Positions 18,525 to 26,804 of a stretch of DNA of 64,000 nt are shown piece by piece. Source of the stretch: Bacillus sp. AFS088145 (GTDB lineage Bacteria; Bacillota; Bacilli; Bacillales; Bacillaceae_G); assembly GCF_002564465.1 (NCBI RefSeq), contig NZ_NUUX01000021.1, positions 62,001-126,000 of the forward strand, read 5' to 3'. A program made the position numbers and the translations under genes. Numbering within the stretch: position 1 is the stretch's first letter; each line of letters opens with the position of its first letter. The notes below the pieces were generated by a model. That model was not told the origin of the DNA. It ran no database searches and saw only the letters and a program-made list of their open reading frames with translations.

Positions 18525-19403
18525 TTGAAAAAGGTCAGATATTCTACTGCTCTAACTGTAGGGTGGGGAAAAACGTTTTTTGAGTACTTTTTTGTATTAG
18601 TTGGTTCTGCAATTATTGCTGTCGCGTTTTGTGTGTTTTTATTACCAAATCATATTGCTTCTGGTGGGGTAAGCGGAATTTCGACGATTCTAAAGAGTAC
18701 AATGGGATTTAATCCTGCATTTGTACAATGGGCATTTAATATTCCATTGTTTATAGCAGGTGTAATTTTCTTAGGTAGACAATTTGGCGCTAAAACATTA
18801 GTTGGAACAATCTTTATTCCACTTGTTGTTTATTTAGTTGATTTATACAATATAAAACCTGCCACTGATAATCCACTTTTAGCATCAATTTTTGGTGGAC
18901 TATTTATTGGTTTAGGTCTAGGAATCGTGTTCCGTGGCAAAGCATCTACTGGTGGAACAGATTTAGCAGCTCAAATTGTTCATAAATATACTGGTTTATC
19001 ACTTGGGATTTGTGTAGCATTTATTGACGGATTAATTGTTCTTACATCTGCAATCGTGTTTAATCTTGAAAGTGGTATGTATGCACTAATTGCACTTTTT
19101 GTTACGAGTAAAACAATCGATTTAGTTCAAATTGGTCTTGCTAGATCAAAAATGGCACTAATCATTACTTCAGAAGTAGAGCCTGTAACAGCAGCAATTG
19201 TTCATCAATTAGATCGTGGAGTAACAAAACTAACCGGTGTTGGTGGATATACAAATGAAGACCGTTTAGTATTAATGTGTGTACTTGATCAAACTGAATT
19301 TTCTTCTCTACGTGATATCGTTCGATCAGTTGATCGAAATGCTTTCATTACAGTTGTAGATGCAACTGAAGTTCTTGGAGAAGGTTTCACTAATTTGACA
19401 TAA
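18525..19403 (+). CDS. YitT family membrane protein (YvjA-like)
   Basis: The 292-residue product starts at TTG 18525, placed by GAGGGGG at 18512-18518; an upstream in-frame TTG at 18510 lies too early. Five or six membrane segments fill the first two thirds (VLVGSAIIAVAFCVFLLPNHIASGGVSG, then GIVFRGKASTGGTDL). A cytosolic DUF2179 domain forms the C-terminus (MALIITSEVEPVTAAIVHQLDRGVTKL...ITVVDATEVLGEGF). The function of the family is unknown. The same gene, yvjA, lies next to prfB-cccB in B. subtilis. Confidence 0.9.
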   Translation: MKKVRYSTALTVGWGKTFFEYFFVLVGSAIIAVAFCVFLLPNHIASGGVSGISTILKSTMGFNPAFVQWAFNIPLFIAGVIFLGRQFGAKTLVGTIFIPLVVYLVDLYNIKPATDNPLLASIFGGLFIGLGLGIVFRGKASTGGTDLAAQIVHKYTGLSLGICVAFIDGLIVLTSAIVFNLESGMYALIALFVTSKTIDLVQIGLARSKMALIITSEVEPVTAAIVHQLDRGVTKLTGVGGYTNEDRLVLMCVLDQTEFSSLRDIVRSVDRNAFITVVDATEVLGEGFTNLT

Positions 19404-19473
19404 AAAGGTAAAATAAATATTTTTATTAGTAGTAGACTATAGTTGTGGGATTTTTAAAGGGGCGATGATTTTT

Positions 19474-19803
19474 GTGAAAAAGCTACTTCTTGCTTTTATA
19501 ACTGGTGGTATGCTGTTAACGATTACAGCATGTGGTTCAAATAATAATTCAAGTAAAAATAATGACTCAGGTGAACCGGTTTCAGTTGCTAATGGGGAAA
19601 AGTTATTTAAACAAAGCTGTGCTAGCTGCCATGGTGGAGAACTAGAAGGTATAATTGGACCAAGCTTAAAAAAGGTCGGAGCGAAATATTCTGAAAAAGA
19701 AATAGAAAATATTATCCATGATGGAAGAGGTTCAATGCCTAGTGGAGTTGTTCAAGGAAATGACGCGAAAAGTGTAGCGAAATGGCTTGCGACTAAAAAA
19801 TAG
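19474..19803 (+). CDS. cccB: Membrane-anchored cytochrome c551 (CccB)
   Basis: The product is about 109 residues. AAAGGGG at 19456-19462 fits GTG 19474 better than ATG 19465, which is only two bases away. A lipoprotein signal ends at ITAC (Cys20 from the GTG), so the protein is lipid-anchored on the outer face of the membrane. The haem c site is CASCH (Cys49, Cys52, His53) and the likely sixth ligand is Met88 in GSMPSG. It is a small electron carrier feeding cytochrome oxidase. Its position before ftsEX matches B. subtilis. Confidence 0.93.
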   Translation: MKKLLLAFITGGMLLTITACGSNNNSSKNNDSGEPVSVANGEKLFKQSCASCHGGELEGIIGPSLKKVGAKYSEKEIENIIHDGRGSMPSGVVQGNDAKSVAKWLATKK

Positions 19804-19831
19804 AATGTTTTAAATTTTAAAGAAAAAAATT

Positions 19832-19880
19832 AAAGAAACAGACAATTTTCTGTTAATTAGAAAAGGTCTGTTTCTTTTCA
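19832..19880 (+). terminator. Terminator after cccB
   Basis: AAAGAAACAGAC (19832-19843) pairs with GTCTGTTTCTTT (19866-19877), with a 22-base loop and T residues after. Confidence 0.8.
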
Positions 19881-19976
19881 TTTTAGTTACACTTTTCCAT
19901 AATTTGTTAAACAAACCTATAAATCGTTCGGAAATAATCTTGACTATTATTAAAATGTAACATAAATTTATCAATT

Positions 19977-20000
19977 TTGACATTTTTTAAGTGGTATAAT
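19977..20000 (+). promoter_or_regulatory. Candidate extended -10 promoter of ftsEX
   Basis: TGGTATAAT (19992-20000) is an extended -10 element. The TTGACA at 19977-19982 is only 12 bases away, too close for normal use as a -35. The predicted leader is about 135 bases. Confidence 0.45.
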
Positions 20001-20142
20001 AGAGGAGCTTAGCTGAATTTATCGAAATATGTAAATAGCAGGCGAAATAATAAGATCAAGTAAAGTTAAGTATAATTTCATCCAGAATGGATCTTATATA
20101 GTTTGATAGAAGAAAACGGAACAAAAAACTAAGGAGAATGTC

Positions 20143-20829
20143 ATGATTGAGTTAAAAGATGTTTATAAGACTTATCCTAATGGTGTTCTTGCGGTAGATG
20201 GTATTAATGTAAAAATTCGCCAAGGTGAATTTGTGTATGTCGTAGGACCAAGTGGTGCCGGAAAGTCGACATTCATTAAAATGATGTATCGTGAAGAAAG
20301 ACCATCAAAGGGTGCAATCTTAATTAATGGAATTGATTTAAGCCATATGAAGGATAAAAAAGTTCCTTTATTACGTAGAAATATTGGGGTAGTTTTCCAA
20401 GACTATAAATTATTACCGACTTTATCAGTTTATGAAAATATTGCATTTGCGCTTGAAGTTATTGAAGAAAATCCGAAAACAATAAAGAAGAGAGTTATGG
20501 AAGTACTTGACCTTGTTAAGTTAAAACATAAAGCGCGATTCTTACCAACAGAGCTTTCTGGTGGTGAACAGCAACGTGTTTCGATTGCCCGTTCTATTGT
20601 AAATAAACCACAAGTAGTAATCGCCGATGAGCCAACGGGTAACTTAGACCCTGAAACCACATGGGAGATTATGGATATATTTAAAGAAATCAATGATCGT
20701 GGAACAACTGTAGTAATGGCAACTCATAATAAAGAGATCGTAAATACGATAAAGCGACGTGTAATTGCAATTGAAGCTGGAAAAATTGTACGCGACCAAG
20801 CGAGAGGAGTGTACGGTTATGAAAGCTAG
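20143..20829 (+). CDS. ftsE: Cell-division ABC transporter ATPase FtsE
   Basis: The 228-residue ABC ATPase has Walker A GPSGAGKST at 35-43, the Q-loop VVFQDYKLLP, signature LSGGEQQRVSIA, Walker B VVIADEPTGNL and the switch His in MATHNKE. With FtsX it forms a type VII ABC complex that transmits ATP-driven conformational change across the membrane to activate a peptidoglycan hydrolase instead of moving a substrate. ftsX overlaps its last 11 bases. AAGGAG lies upstream of the ATG. Confidence 0.98.
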   Translation: MIELKDVYKTYPNGVLAVDGINVKIRQGEFVYVVGPSGAGKSTFIKMMYREERPSKGAILINGIDLSHMKDKKVPLLRRNIGVVFQDYKLLPTLSVYENIAFALEVIEENPKTIKKRVMEVLDLVKLKHKARFLPTELSGGEQQRVSIARSIVNKPQVVIADEPTGNLDPETTWEIMDIFKEINDRGTTVVMATHNKEIVNTIKRRVIAIEAGKIVRDQARGVYGYES

Positions 20830-21712
20830 AACTGCAAGAAGACATGTTCGTGAGGGACTACGTAGTTTAAAACGAAATGGTTGGATGACGTTTGCATCGA
20901 TAAGTGCTGTAGCAGTTACTTTAATGCTTGTTGGCGTATTTTTAACTGTAATTTTGAATGTTAATCACATTGGAACAACTTTAGAAAAAGATGTTGAAGT
21001 ACGTGTTTTAGTTGATTTAACAGCAAACAAAGAGCAACAAGCTACTTTAAAAGAAGAAATCAAAAAATTAGATCATGTAACTACTGTAAAGTTCTCGTCG
21101 AAAGATCAAGAATTAAACAATCTAATCAAAAGTATGGGAGAAGATGGTAAAGCATTCAAACTGTTTGAACAGCAAAATCCATTAAATGATACGTATATTG
21201 TTAAAACAGATTCTCCAGAACAAATCGCACCAGTAGCCAAAAAAATTGAAGGCTTAAAATATATTGATGAAGTAATTTATGGTAAAAAACAAGTTCAAAA
21301 ATTATTTAATGCAGTTTCGGTAGGTCGTAATATCGGTTTAGTACTGATTTTCGGACTATTATTTACTGCGATGTTCTTAATCTCTAATACTATCAAAATT
21401 ACGATCATGGCAAGACGACGTGAAATTGAGATTATGAGATTGGTAGGGGCAACTAATAACTTTATTCGTTGGCCGTTCTTATTAGAAGGTTTACTGCTAG
21501 GTGTGTTAGGATCGGTTATTCCGATTGTTTTACTATTAACTGGTTATAAGGTTATTTATAATATGTTGATGCCAAAATTAGCAGGAACAATGTTTACATT
21601 ATTACCATTTTCACCGTTTGTGTACCAGCTATCTGCAATATTAATAGGTATTGGTGCAATAATCGGGATGTGGGGTTCTGTCATGTCAATTCGTAAGTTT
21701 TTACGTAAATAA
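20819..21712 (+). CDS. ftsX: Cell-division ABC transporter permease FtsX
   Basis: The 297-residue product starts at ATG 20819 with GAGAGGAG upstream inside ftsE; earlier in-frame ATG codons lie deep within ftsE. It has four transmembrane helices, with a first segment at about 20-45, a large extracellular loop (about 50-165, ECD containing VEVRVLVDL...EQQNPLNDTYIV) that binds the hydrolase partner, and three helices at the C-terminal end. It works with FtsE. The partner is probably the coiled-coil M23 protein encoded 136 bases downstream. Confidence 0.97.
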   Translation: MKARTARRHVREGLRSLKRNGWMTFASISAVAVTLMLVGVFLTVILNVNHIGTTLEKDVEVRVLVDLTANKEQQATLKEEIKKLDHVTTVKFSSKDQELNNLIKSMGEDGKAFKLFEQQNPLNDTYIVKTDSPEQIAPVAKKIEGLKYIDEVIYGKKQVQKLFNAVSVGRNIGLVLIFGLLFTAMFLISNTIKITIMARRREIEIMRLVGATNNFIRWPFLLEGLLLGVLGSVIPIVLLLTGYKVIYNMLMPKLAGTMFTLLPFSPFVYQLSAILIGIGAIIGMWGSVMSIRKFLRK

Positions 21713-21848
21713 GATTAAATTTTTCATTTGTAGTTCTATTGTTTTAATAGTGTAATTCGATTGATAAGCTCTAGTTCCCAATTTAACGTCTGTCTGAGTT
21801 GATACAGGTACTAGGGCTTTTCTATATACATACAAGGAGGGATCTTAG

Positions 21849-23219
21849 ATGAATAAGAGAAAATCATCGAAAGTAATAACAATTATGTTATGCAGTACTT
21901 TCATCATCGGTGCTATCCCATCCGTTTCTTTTGCTGAAAGTAAATACCAATCAGAAATTGACCGCATTAAAAAGAAGCGTAGTGAAGTTAAGGATAAGAC
22001 GGATGCAACAAACAACAAAATTGCTGATATAAAGCATGACCAGCAAGAAGTTGTTGCGGAGCTTGAGAAACTTGATGCTCGGATGAAATTGACTAAGCAA
22101 AAGGTTAACCAAACTGAAGATGCAGTTAGTGATGGGAAAAAGCAAATTTCAAAACTAAAGGAAGAAATTAAGTTTATTGAAGAACGCATTAAATCTCGTG
22201 AAGAATTATTGAAAAACCGTATGCGTTCTCTTCAAAAAGCTGGTGGAATGGTATCATACATTGATGTCATTTTAGGCGCAAATAGTTTCGGAGATTTAAT
22301 TCAACGAATGAGTGCCGTACAAATTATTATGAAGGCTGACGAGGACATTATTAAGCAGCAAAACTTGGACTTAGAAGAAGTTAGTGCTAAAAAAGATGAC
22401 TTGACTATAAAACAAGCAAAAATCGAAAGAGATTTAGCGAACTTAAAGAGTCTAAATAATCAACTTGCAAGTCAGGTTAGCGAAAAGAACAAATTAATGG
22501 ATTCATTAAAAGCTAAAGAAAGCGAAGCTCATGAAGATGTTTTAAATTTAAAAGAACAAGATCAATTATTAGCAAGTCAGCAGGCTGCAATGCAAAAAGC
22601 GCTTGAAATCGCTAAAAAACAAGCTGCTGAAAGAGCTGCGGCAGAAGCTAGACGGAAAGCAGAGGCTAAACGTAAAGCAGAAGCTGCTGCAAAAAGTAAA
22701 AAGCAATCTACTAGTACAAGTCATTCAAGTGAATCTGGAAGCTCTAGTAGTTCAGGTAATTCTAGTAACTCAGTTAGTACTGGTAGTTCTGATAATACAC
22801 CAACCGTGTCTAGTGGCAACTTTACAAGACCAGCAAACGGTTATGTCTCTTCTGGATTTGGACAACGTTCATTTGAGGGTGGAGAGTTCCATGAAGGTGT
22901 TGATATTGCCTCAGCAGGAAGTGTGCCAGTTGTAGCGGCAGGTGATGGGGTTGTAATTCGTGCTTATGTTTCATCTACTTATGGTAATTGTGTATTTATT
23001 ACACATAACATTGATGGACAAGTATGGACAACCGTATATGCTCACTTAGCTAGTTTTAATGTATCGACTGGACAAACTGTTTCAAAAGGTATGAAAATTG
23101 GTTATATGGGAAGTACAGGTCATTCTACTGGACAACATTTACACTTTGAATTGCATAAAGGTGAATGGAATTATGCTAAATCAAATGCAGTAGATCCTAT
23201 GAAATATATTAACTTTTAA
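21849..23219 (+). CDS. EnvC/PcsB-like coiled-coil M23 peptidoglycan hydrolase, probable FtsEX partner
   Basis: The 456-residue product has a signal peptide cleaved after about VSFAES. Long coiled coils cover about residues 30-275, then an Ala/Lys-rich stretch and a Ser/Asn-rich linker (about 290-322). The C-terminal LytM/M23 metallopeptidase domain starts near 325. Zinc ligands are intact (His348 and Asp352 in HEGVD, His432 in HLH), so it is predicted to be an active endopeptidase and not a degenerate activator like EnvC. Coiled-coil hydrolases next to ftsEX (PcsB, CwlO, EnvC) are switched on by the FtsX extracellular loop, which is the inferred role. AAGGAGGG precedes the ATG. Confidence 0.85.
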   Translation: MNKRKSSKVITIMLCSTFIIGAIPSVSFAESKYQSEIDRIKKKRSEVKDKTDATNNKIADIKHDQQEVVAELEKLDARMKLTKQKVNQTEDAVSDGKKQISKLKEEIKFIEERIKSREELLKNRMRSLQKAGGMVSYIDVILGANSFGDLIQRMSAVQIIMKADEDIIKQQNLDLEEVSAKKDDLTIKQAKIERDLANLKSLNNQLASQVSEKNKLMDSLKAKESEAHEDVLNLKEQDQLLASQQAAMQKALEIAKKQAAERAAAEARRKAEAKRKAEAAAKSKKQSTSTSHSSESGSSSSSGNSSNSVSTGSSDNTPTVSSGNFTRPANGYVSSGFGQRSFEGGEFHEGVDIASAGSVPVVAAGDGVVIRAYVSSTYGNCVFITHNIDGQVWTTVYAHLASFNVSTGQTVSKGMKIGYMGSTGHSTGQHLHFELHKGEWNYAKSNAVDPMKYINF

Positions 23220-23225
23220 TTTACT

Positions 23226-23263
23226 AAAAACCTATCCTAAAACATTAGGATAGGTTTTTTTCA
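23226..23263 (+). terminator. Terminator after the M23 hydrolase gene
   Basis: AAAACCTATCCTAA pairs with TTAGGATAGGTTTT over about 14 bases around a short loop (23227-23258), followed by a T run. Confidence 0.9.
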
Positions 23264-23357
23264 TTTTCTGCTATATAAATCCCAAATGATTTATATAACT
23301 ACAAGTCATACCTACATAGTTAAGAGGAGATTAAATTCAATTTAACAAATTACTAGA

Positions 23358-23372
23358 TTATAATTATTATAA
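23358..23372. promoter_or_regulatory. PerR box 1 upstream of katA
   Basis: TTATAATTATTATAA is a perfect 15-of-15 match to the PerR operator TTATAATNATTATAA. PerR represses peroxide-defence genes until iron-catalysed oxidation releases it. Confidence 0.85.
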
Positions 23373-23375
23373 TTT

Positions 23376-23394
23376 GATATTGATTTTCATTACT
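23376..23394. promoter_or_regulatory. Degenerate Fur-like box between the PerR boxes
   Basis: The 19 bases match the Fur consensus at 14 positions (GATATTGATTTTCATTACT). It may allow weak Fur binding or only reflect the related sequence preference of Fur-family proteins. Confidence 0.3.
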
Positions 23395-23423
23395 GGTTAG
23401 ATTATTATATAATTATTACTAAA

Positions 23424-23438
23424 TTATAATAATTCTAA
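23424..23438. promoter_or_regulatory. PerR box 2 upstream of katA
   Basis: TTATAATAATTCTAA matches 14 of the 15 positions of the PerR operator and ends 16 bases before the katA start, so a repressor bound here would block transcription or its elongation. Confidence 0.7.
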
Positions 23439-23453
23439 TTAGGGAGAAATGAT

Positions 23454-24917
23454 ATGACAAATAACCGGCTAACAACAAATCAAGGCGTACCAATTGGAGA
23501 TAATCAAAATTCTCTTACAGCGGGACGTAGAGGTCCAACTTTATTAGAGGATTATCAATTAATTGAAAAACTAGCTCATTTTGACCGTGAAAGAGTACCT
23601 GAGCGTGTTGTGCATGCACGTGGAGTTGGAGCACACGGTGTTTTCATAACTAAAAATAGTATGAAAAAATATACGAAAGCTAAGTTCTTACAAGATGCAG
23701 GAACAGAAACACCAGTATTTGCTCGTTTCTCAACAGTTATTCATGGATTACATTCTCCTGAAACATTACGAGATCCTCGAGGATTTGCTGTGAAATTCTA
23801 TACTGAAGATGGTAACTATGATTTTGTAGGTAATAATCTTCCTATATTCTTTATTCGTGATGCAATGAAATTCCCCGATATGGTTCATTCATTAAAGCCG
23901 GATCCTAGGACTAATTTACAAGCACCTAACAGATATTGGGATTTTATGTCTCTAACACCTGAGTCAACAAATATGTTATTACATGTATTTTCTGATGAAG
24001 GTATTCCAGCGAACTATCGTCAAATGAGAGGTTCAAGTGTTCACGCATATAAATGGGTGAATGAATATGGTAATACTGTTTATATAAAACTTCGTTGGGT
24101 ACCAAAGCAAGGAATTGAAAATCTTTCAATGGAAGAAGCTAGTGAAGTTCAAGGGAAAGATTTTAACCATGCAAGCCGAGATTTATACGATTCAATTGAA
24201 AACGGGGATTTCCCAGAATGGGACTTATATGTTCAAGTATTAAATCCAGCAGATATGGATGATTTCGACTTTGATCCATTAGACCCTACAAAAGATTGGT
24301 TTGAAGATGTGATTCCTCGACAATTTGTTGGAACGATGGTCCTTAATCGAAACCCTGAAAATGTATTTGCAGAAACTGAATCAGTTGGATTTAATCCAGG
24401 TGTGTTAGTTCCTGGTATATTACCTTCTGAGGACAAGTTACTACAAGGAAGATTATTCTCTTATTCAGATACCCAAAGATATCGTATTGGAGCAAATTAT
24501 TTACAACTTCCAATTAACTGTCCTTTTGCGAAAGTAGCGAATGGTCAACGAGATGGTCATATGCCTTTTAGTCAGCAAACACATCAAATTAACTTTGAGC
24601 CAAATAGCTACTCAGATACGCCAAAAGAAGATACAGAATATGTTGATGTAGTTCAGCCATTAAGTGGTGTTTCTGAGCGCAATAAAATAGAAAAAACAAA
24701 TGACTTTGGCCAAGCGGGAGAAGTGTGGAATAGATTTAGTAAAGCGGAGCAGGATGCTGTTATTAAAAATATTAGTGCTGATTTAGCAGATGTTGATGAA
24801 AAAACTAAGCTTCGTGCAGTTTGTAATTTCTATCGTGCAGATGCAAAATTAGGTGAGAGACTTGCGAGTAAAATAGGTATTAATCTTACACCATACTTGC
24901 AACATCTACCAAAATAA
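23454..24917 (+). CDS. katA: Haem catalase KatA
   Basis: The 487-residue clade-3 monofunctional catalase decomposes hydrogen peroxide in the cytoplasm. The distal His motif is VVHARGVGAHG, the NADPH/substrate channel region ARFSTVIHG and FYTEDGNYDFVGNN is intact, and the proximal haem Tyr lies in RLFSYSDTQRYRIG. AGGGAGAAATGAT precedes the ATG. Two PerR operators lie directly upstream. It is placed between the ftsEX-hydrolase group and ctpB, which are closer together in B. subtilis, so katA looks like a later arrival or relocation here. Confidence 0.97.
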   Translation: MTNNRLTTNQGVPIGDNQNSLTAGRRGPTLLEDYQLIEKLAHFDRERVPERVVHARGVGAHGVFITKNSMKKYTKAKFLQDAGTETPVFARFSTVIHGLHSPETLRDPRGFAVKFYTEDGNYDFVGNNLPIFFIRDAMKFPDMVHSLKPDPRTNLQAPNRYWDFMSLTPESTNMLLHVFSDEGIPANYRQMRGSSVHAYKWVNEYGNTVYIKLRWVPKQGIENLSMEEASEVQGKDFNHASRDLYDSIENGDFPEWDLYVQVLNPADMDDFDFDPLDPTKDWFEDVIPRQFVGTMVLNRNPENVFAETESVGFNPGVLVPGILPSEDKLLQGRLFSYSDTQRYRIGANYLQLPINCPFAKVANGQRDGHMPFSQQTHQINFEPNSYSDTPKEDTEYVDVVQPLSGVSERNKIEKTNDFGQAGEVWNRFSKAEQDAVIKNISADLADVDEKTKLRAVCNFYRADAKLGERLASKIGINLTPYLQHLPK

Positions 24918-25005
24918 ATTAAACTCTTCTAATAAAAATTTATTAAATCGTGTTCTACTTGCAAACATAAGTAATACAGGCTTATCATATAATAGAACAG
25001 AAATG

Positions 25006-25034
25006 GCATCGCACGTCTGTGTGATGCTTTTTAA
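25006..25034 (+). terminator. Terminator after katA
   Basis: GCATCGCAC (25006-25014) pairs with GTGTGATGC (25019-25027) around GTCT, followed by TTTTT. Confidence 0.88.
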
Positions 25035-25095
25035 GGTACATATACTATTTAATAGATTGGTACGTTCTTAAGGAACGAAAAATAGGAGGTTCTGT

Positions 25096-26529
25096 ATGAA
25101 TCGTAAAACAACAGCTCTACTTGCAACAGCAACATTTGTTGTTGGTATGGGGGTGGGTACATTTGCAATTGGTGACGGTACAAGTACAATCGTTTCAAAA
25201 TTCTCTGAGAGTAAAGAAGTAAAAGCTTCTGAAGATGAAAATATTGCTAAAATACAAAAAGCTTACGAAATTATTGCAAATCAATATGTGAAAAAAATTG
25301 ATCCTGATAAATTAACTGAAGGTGCAATCCAAGGGATGGTAACAACTTTAGATGATCCGTTCTCTACTTATATGGATGGAAGGACAGCTAAACAGTTCCA
25401 TGAATCATTAGGTTCATCATTCCAAGGAATTGGGGCGGAAGTTTCTAAAGATGGTGATAAACTAATTATTGTATCTCCAATTAAGAACTCACCTGCGGAA
25501 AAGGCTGGTCTGAAACCAAAGGATGAGATTTTATCAGTTGATGGTAAGAGCGTAAAAGGATTATCTCAATATGATGCGGTATTAAAAATCCGTGGTAAAA
25601 AAGGAACAAATGTTACGATTGAAGTAAAACGTCCAGGAGTTCCGGACCCAATTAAATTTACAATTAAACGCGATGATATTCCAATGTATACAGTATTTAG
25701 TTCAGTGAAAGACGTAAACAACGAAAAAATTGGTTATATTCATATTACCTCATTTAATGAAAAAACAGCAGACGAGTTCAAGAAAGAATTGAAAAAACTA
25801 GAGGATCAAAATATCCAAGGTTTAACAATTGACGTTCGAGGAAATCCTGGCGGGTACCTACAAGCTGTAGAAGGCGTTTTAGGAGAATTAGTTGTAAAAA
25901 GTGAGCCATACTTACAGGTTGAAAATAGAAATGGCCAACGTGAGAAGTATTATACTAAATTAAATAAAGCGAAACCATATCCAATTGATGTATTAATTGA
26001 TAAAGGAAGTGCATCTGCGGCTGAAATTTTAGCAGCGGCATTAAGTGAAGCAGGACATTATGAATTAATTGGGGAAAAATCTTATGGTAAGGGTACTGTA
26101 CAATCTACATTAGATTTCAAAGATGGTAGTAATATTAAGTTAACACAATTTAAATGGTTAACTCCAGATGGTACTTGGATTCACAAAAAAGGTATTAAAC
26201 CAGATGTTGCTGTGAAACAACCTGATTATTTCTACGCTACACCAATTGATAAAAAGAAAACATTTAAATTCGATGACAATGATGAAAATATTAAACAAGC
26301 GCAAATCATGTTAAAAGGTTTAGGATACGACCCAGGTCGTAAAGATGGTTATTTCAGCAAGCAAACAGAGACAGCAGTTAAGAACTATCAAAAAGCTGTT
26401 GGGATTACTGTTAACGGTGAGATTGATCCTCTAACTTCAGAAAAACTTGAATCCTCATTAATTGATAAAATTAAAGATGAAAAGAATGATCTTCAGTTAG
26501 AAAAAGCTTTAGATATGGTAGCTCAATAA
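25096..26529 (+). CDS. ctpB: Carboxy-terminal processing protease CtpB
   Basis: The 477-residue S41 protease has an N-terminal signal anchor (about 7-27), a PDZ domain at about 108-180 (FQGIGAEV...PAEKAGLKPKDEILSVDG), and the protease core with catalytic Ser307 (KGSASAAE), Lys332 and Gln336 (YGKGTVQ). It ends in a peptidoglycan-binding domain at about 395-455. In B. subtilis CtpB cleaves SpoIVFA between the two sporulation membranes and so releases SpoIVFB and sigma-K. The adjoining minJ supports orthology. AGGAGG precedes the ATG. Confidence 0.95.
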   Translation: MNRKTTALLATATFVVGMGVGTFAIGDGTSTIVSKFSESKEVKASEDENIAKIQKAYEIIANQYVKKIDPDKLTEGAIQGMVTTLDDPFSTYMDGRTAKQFHESLGSSFQGIGAEVSKDGDKLIIVSPIKNSPAEKAGLKPKDEILSVDGKSVKGLSQYDAVLKIRGKKGTNVTIEVKRPGVPDPIKFTIKRDDIPMYTVFSSVKDVNNEKIGYIHITSFNEKTADEFKKELKKLEDQNIQGLTIDVRGNPGGYLQAVEGVLGELVVKSEPYLQVENRNGQREKYYTKLNKAKPYPIDVLIDKGSASAAEILAAALSEAGHYELIGEKSYGKGTVQSTLDFKDGSNIKLTQFKWLTPDGTWIHKKGIKPDVAVKQPDYFYATPIDKKKTFKFDDNDENIKQAQIMLKGLGYDPGRKDGYFSKQTETAVKNYQKAVGITVNGEIDPLTSEKLESSLIDKIKDEKNDLQLEKALDMVAQ

Positions 26530-26540
26530 TAATACACAGA

Positions 26541-26563
26541 GAGGACAATTTTGAATTGTCCTC
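26541..26563 (+). terminator. Terminator hairpin after ctpB
   Basis: GAGGACAATT (26541-26550) pairs exactly with AATTGTCCTC (26554-26563). A second GAGGAC/GTCCTC hairpin lies at 26588-26611. The T tract is short. Confidence 0.65.
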
Positions 26564-26680
26564 CTTGTATAGCAAAGTCCAGTTTTAGAGGACAAAATTA
26601 ATTTCGTCCTCATTTGACATAATTCCCGGGAAATAGATTTGAAATTACAATCCATGCAGGAGTTTTAGTTTAGAATGTCG

Positions 26681-26716
26681 AAAGTACACTTTATGGAGAA
26701 GTGTGCTTTTTTTATT
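26681..26716 (+). terminator. Second terminator upstream of minJ
   Basis: AAAGTACACTT (26681-26691) pairs with AAGTGTGCTTT (26699-26709) and is followed by a strong T run. It isolates minJ from the ctpB transcript. Confidence 0.8.
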
Positions 26717-26804
26717 GTTTTGTAGCATATTCTCTTTGAAAAAACATTAATAAACCGATAACATAAGAATATCAATCTATTATATAAAAAAGGTGGTGAA
26801 TGTT

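Noticed and set aside
19977-20000. A TTGACA/TATAAT promoter ahead of ftsE.
   Set aside because: The spacer is only 12 bases, so the two hexamers cannot work together. Only the extended -10 is kept as a candidate.
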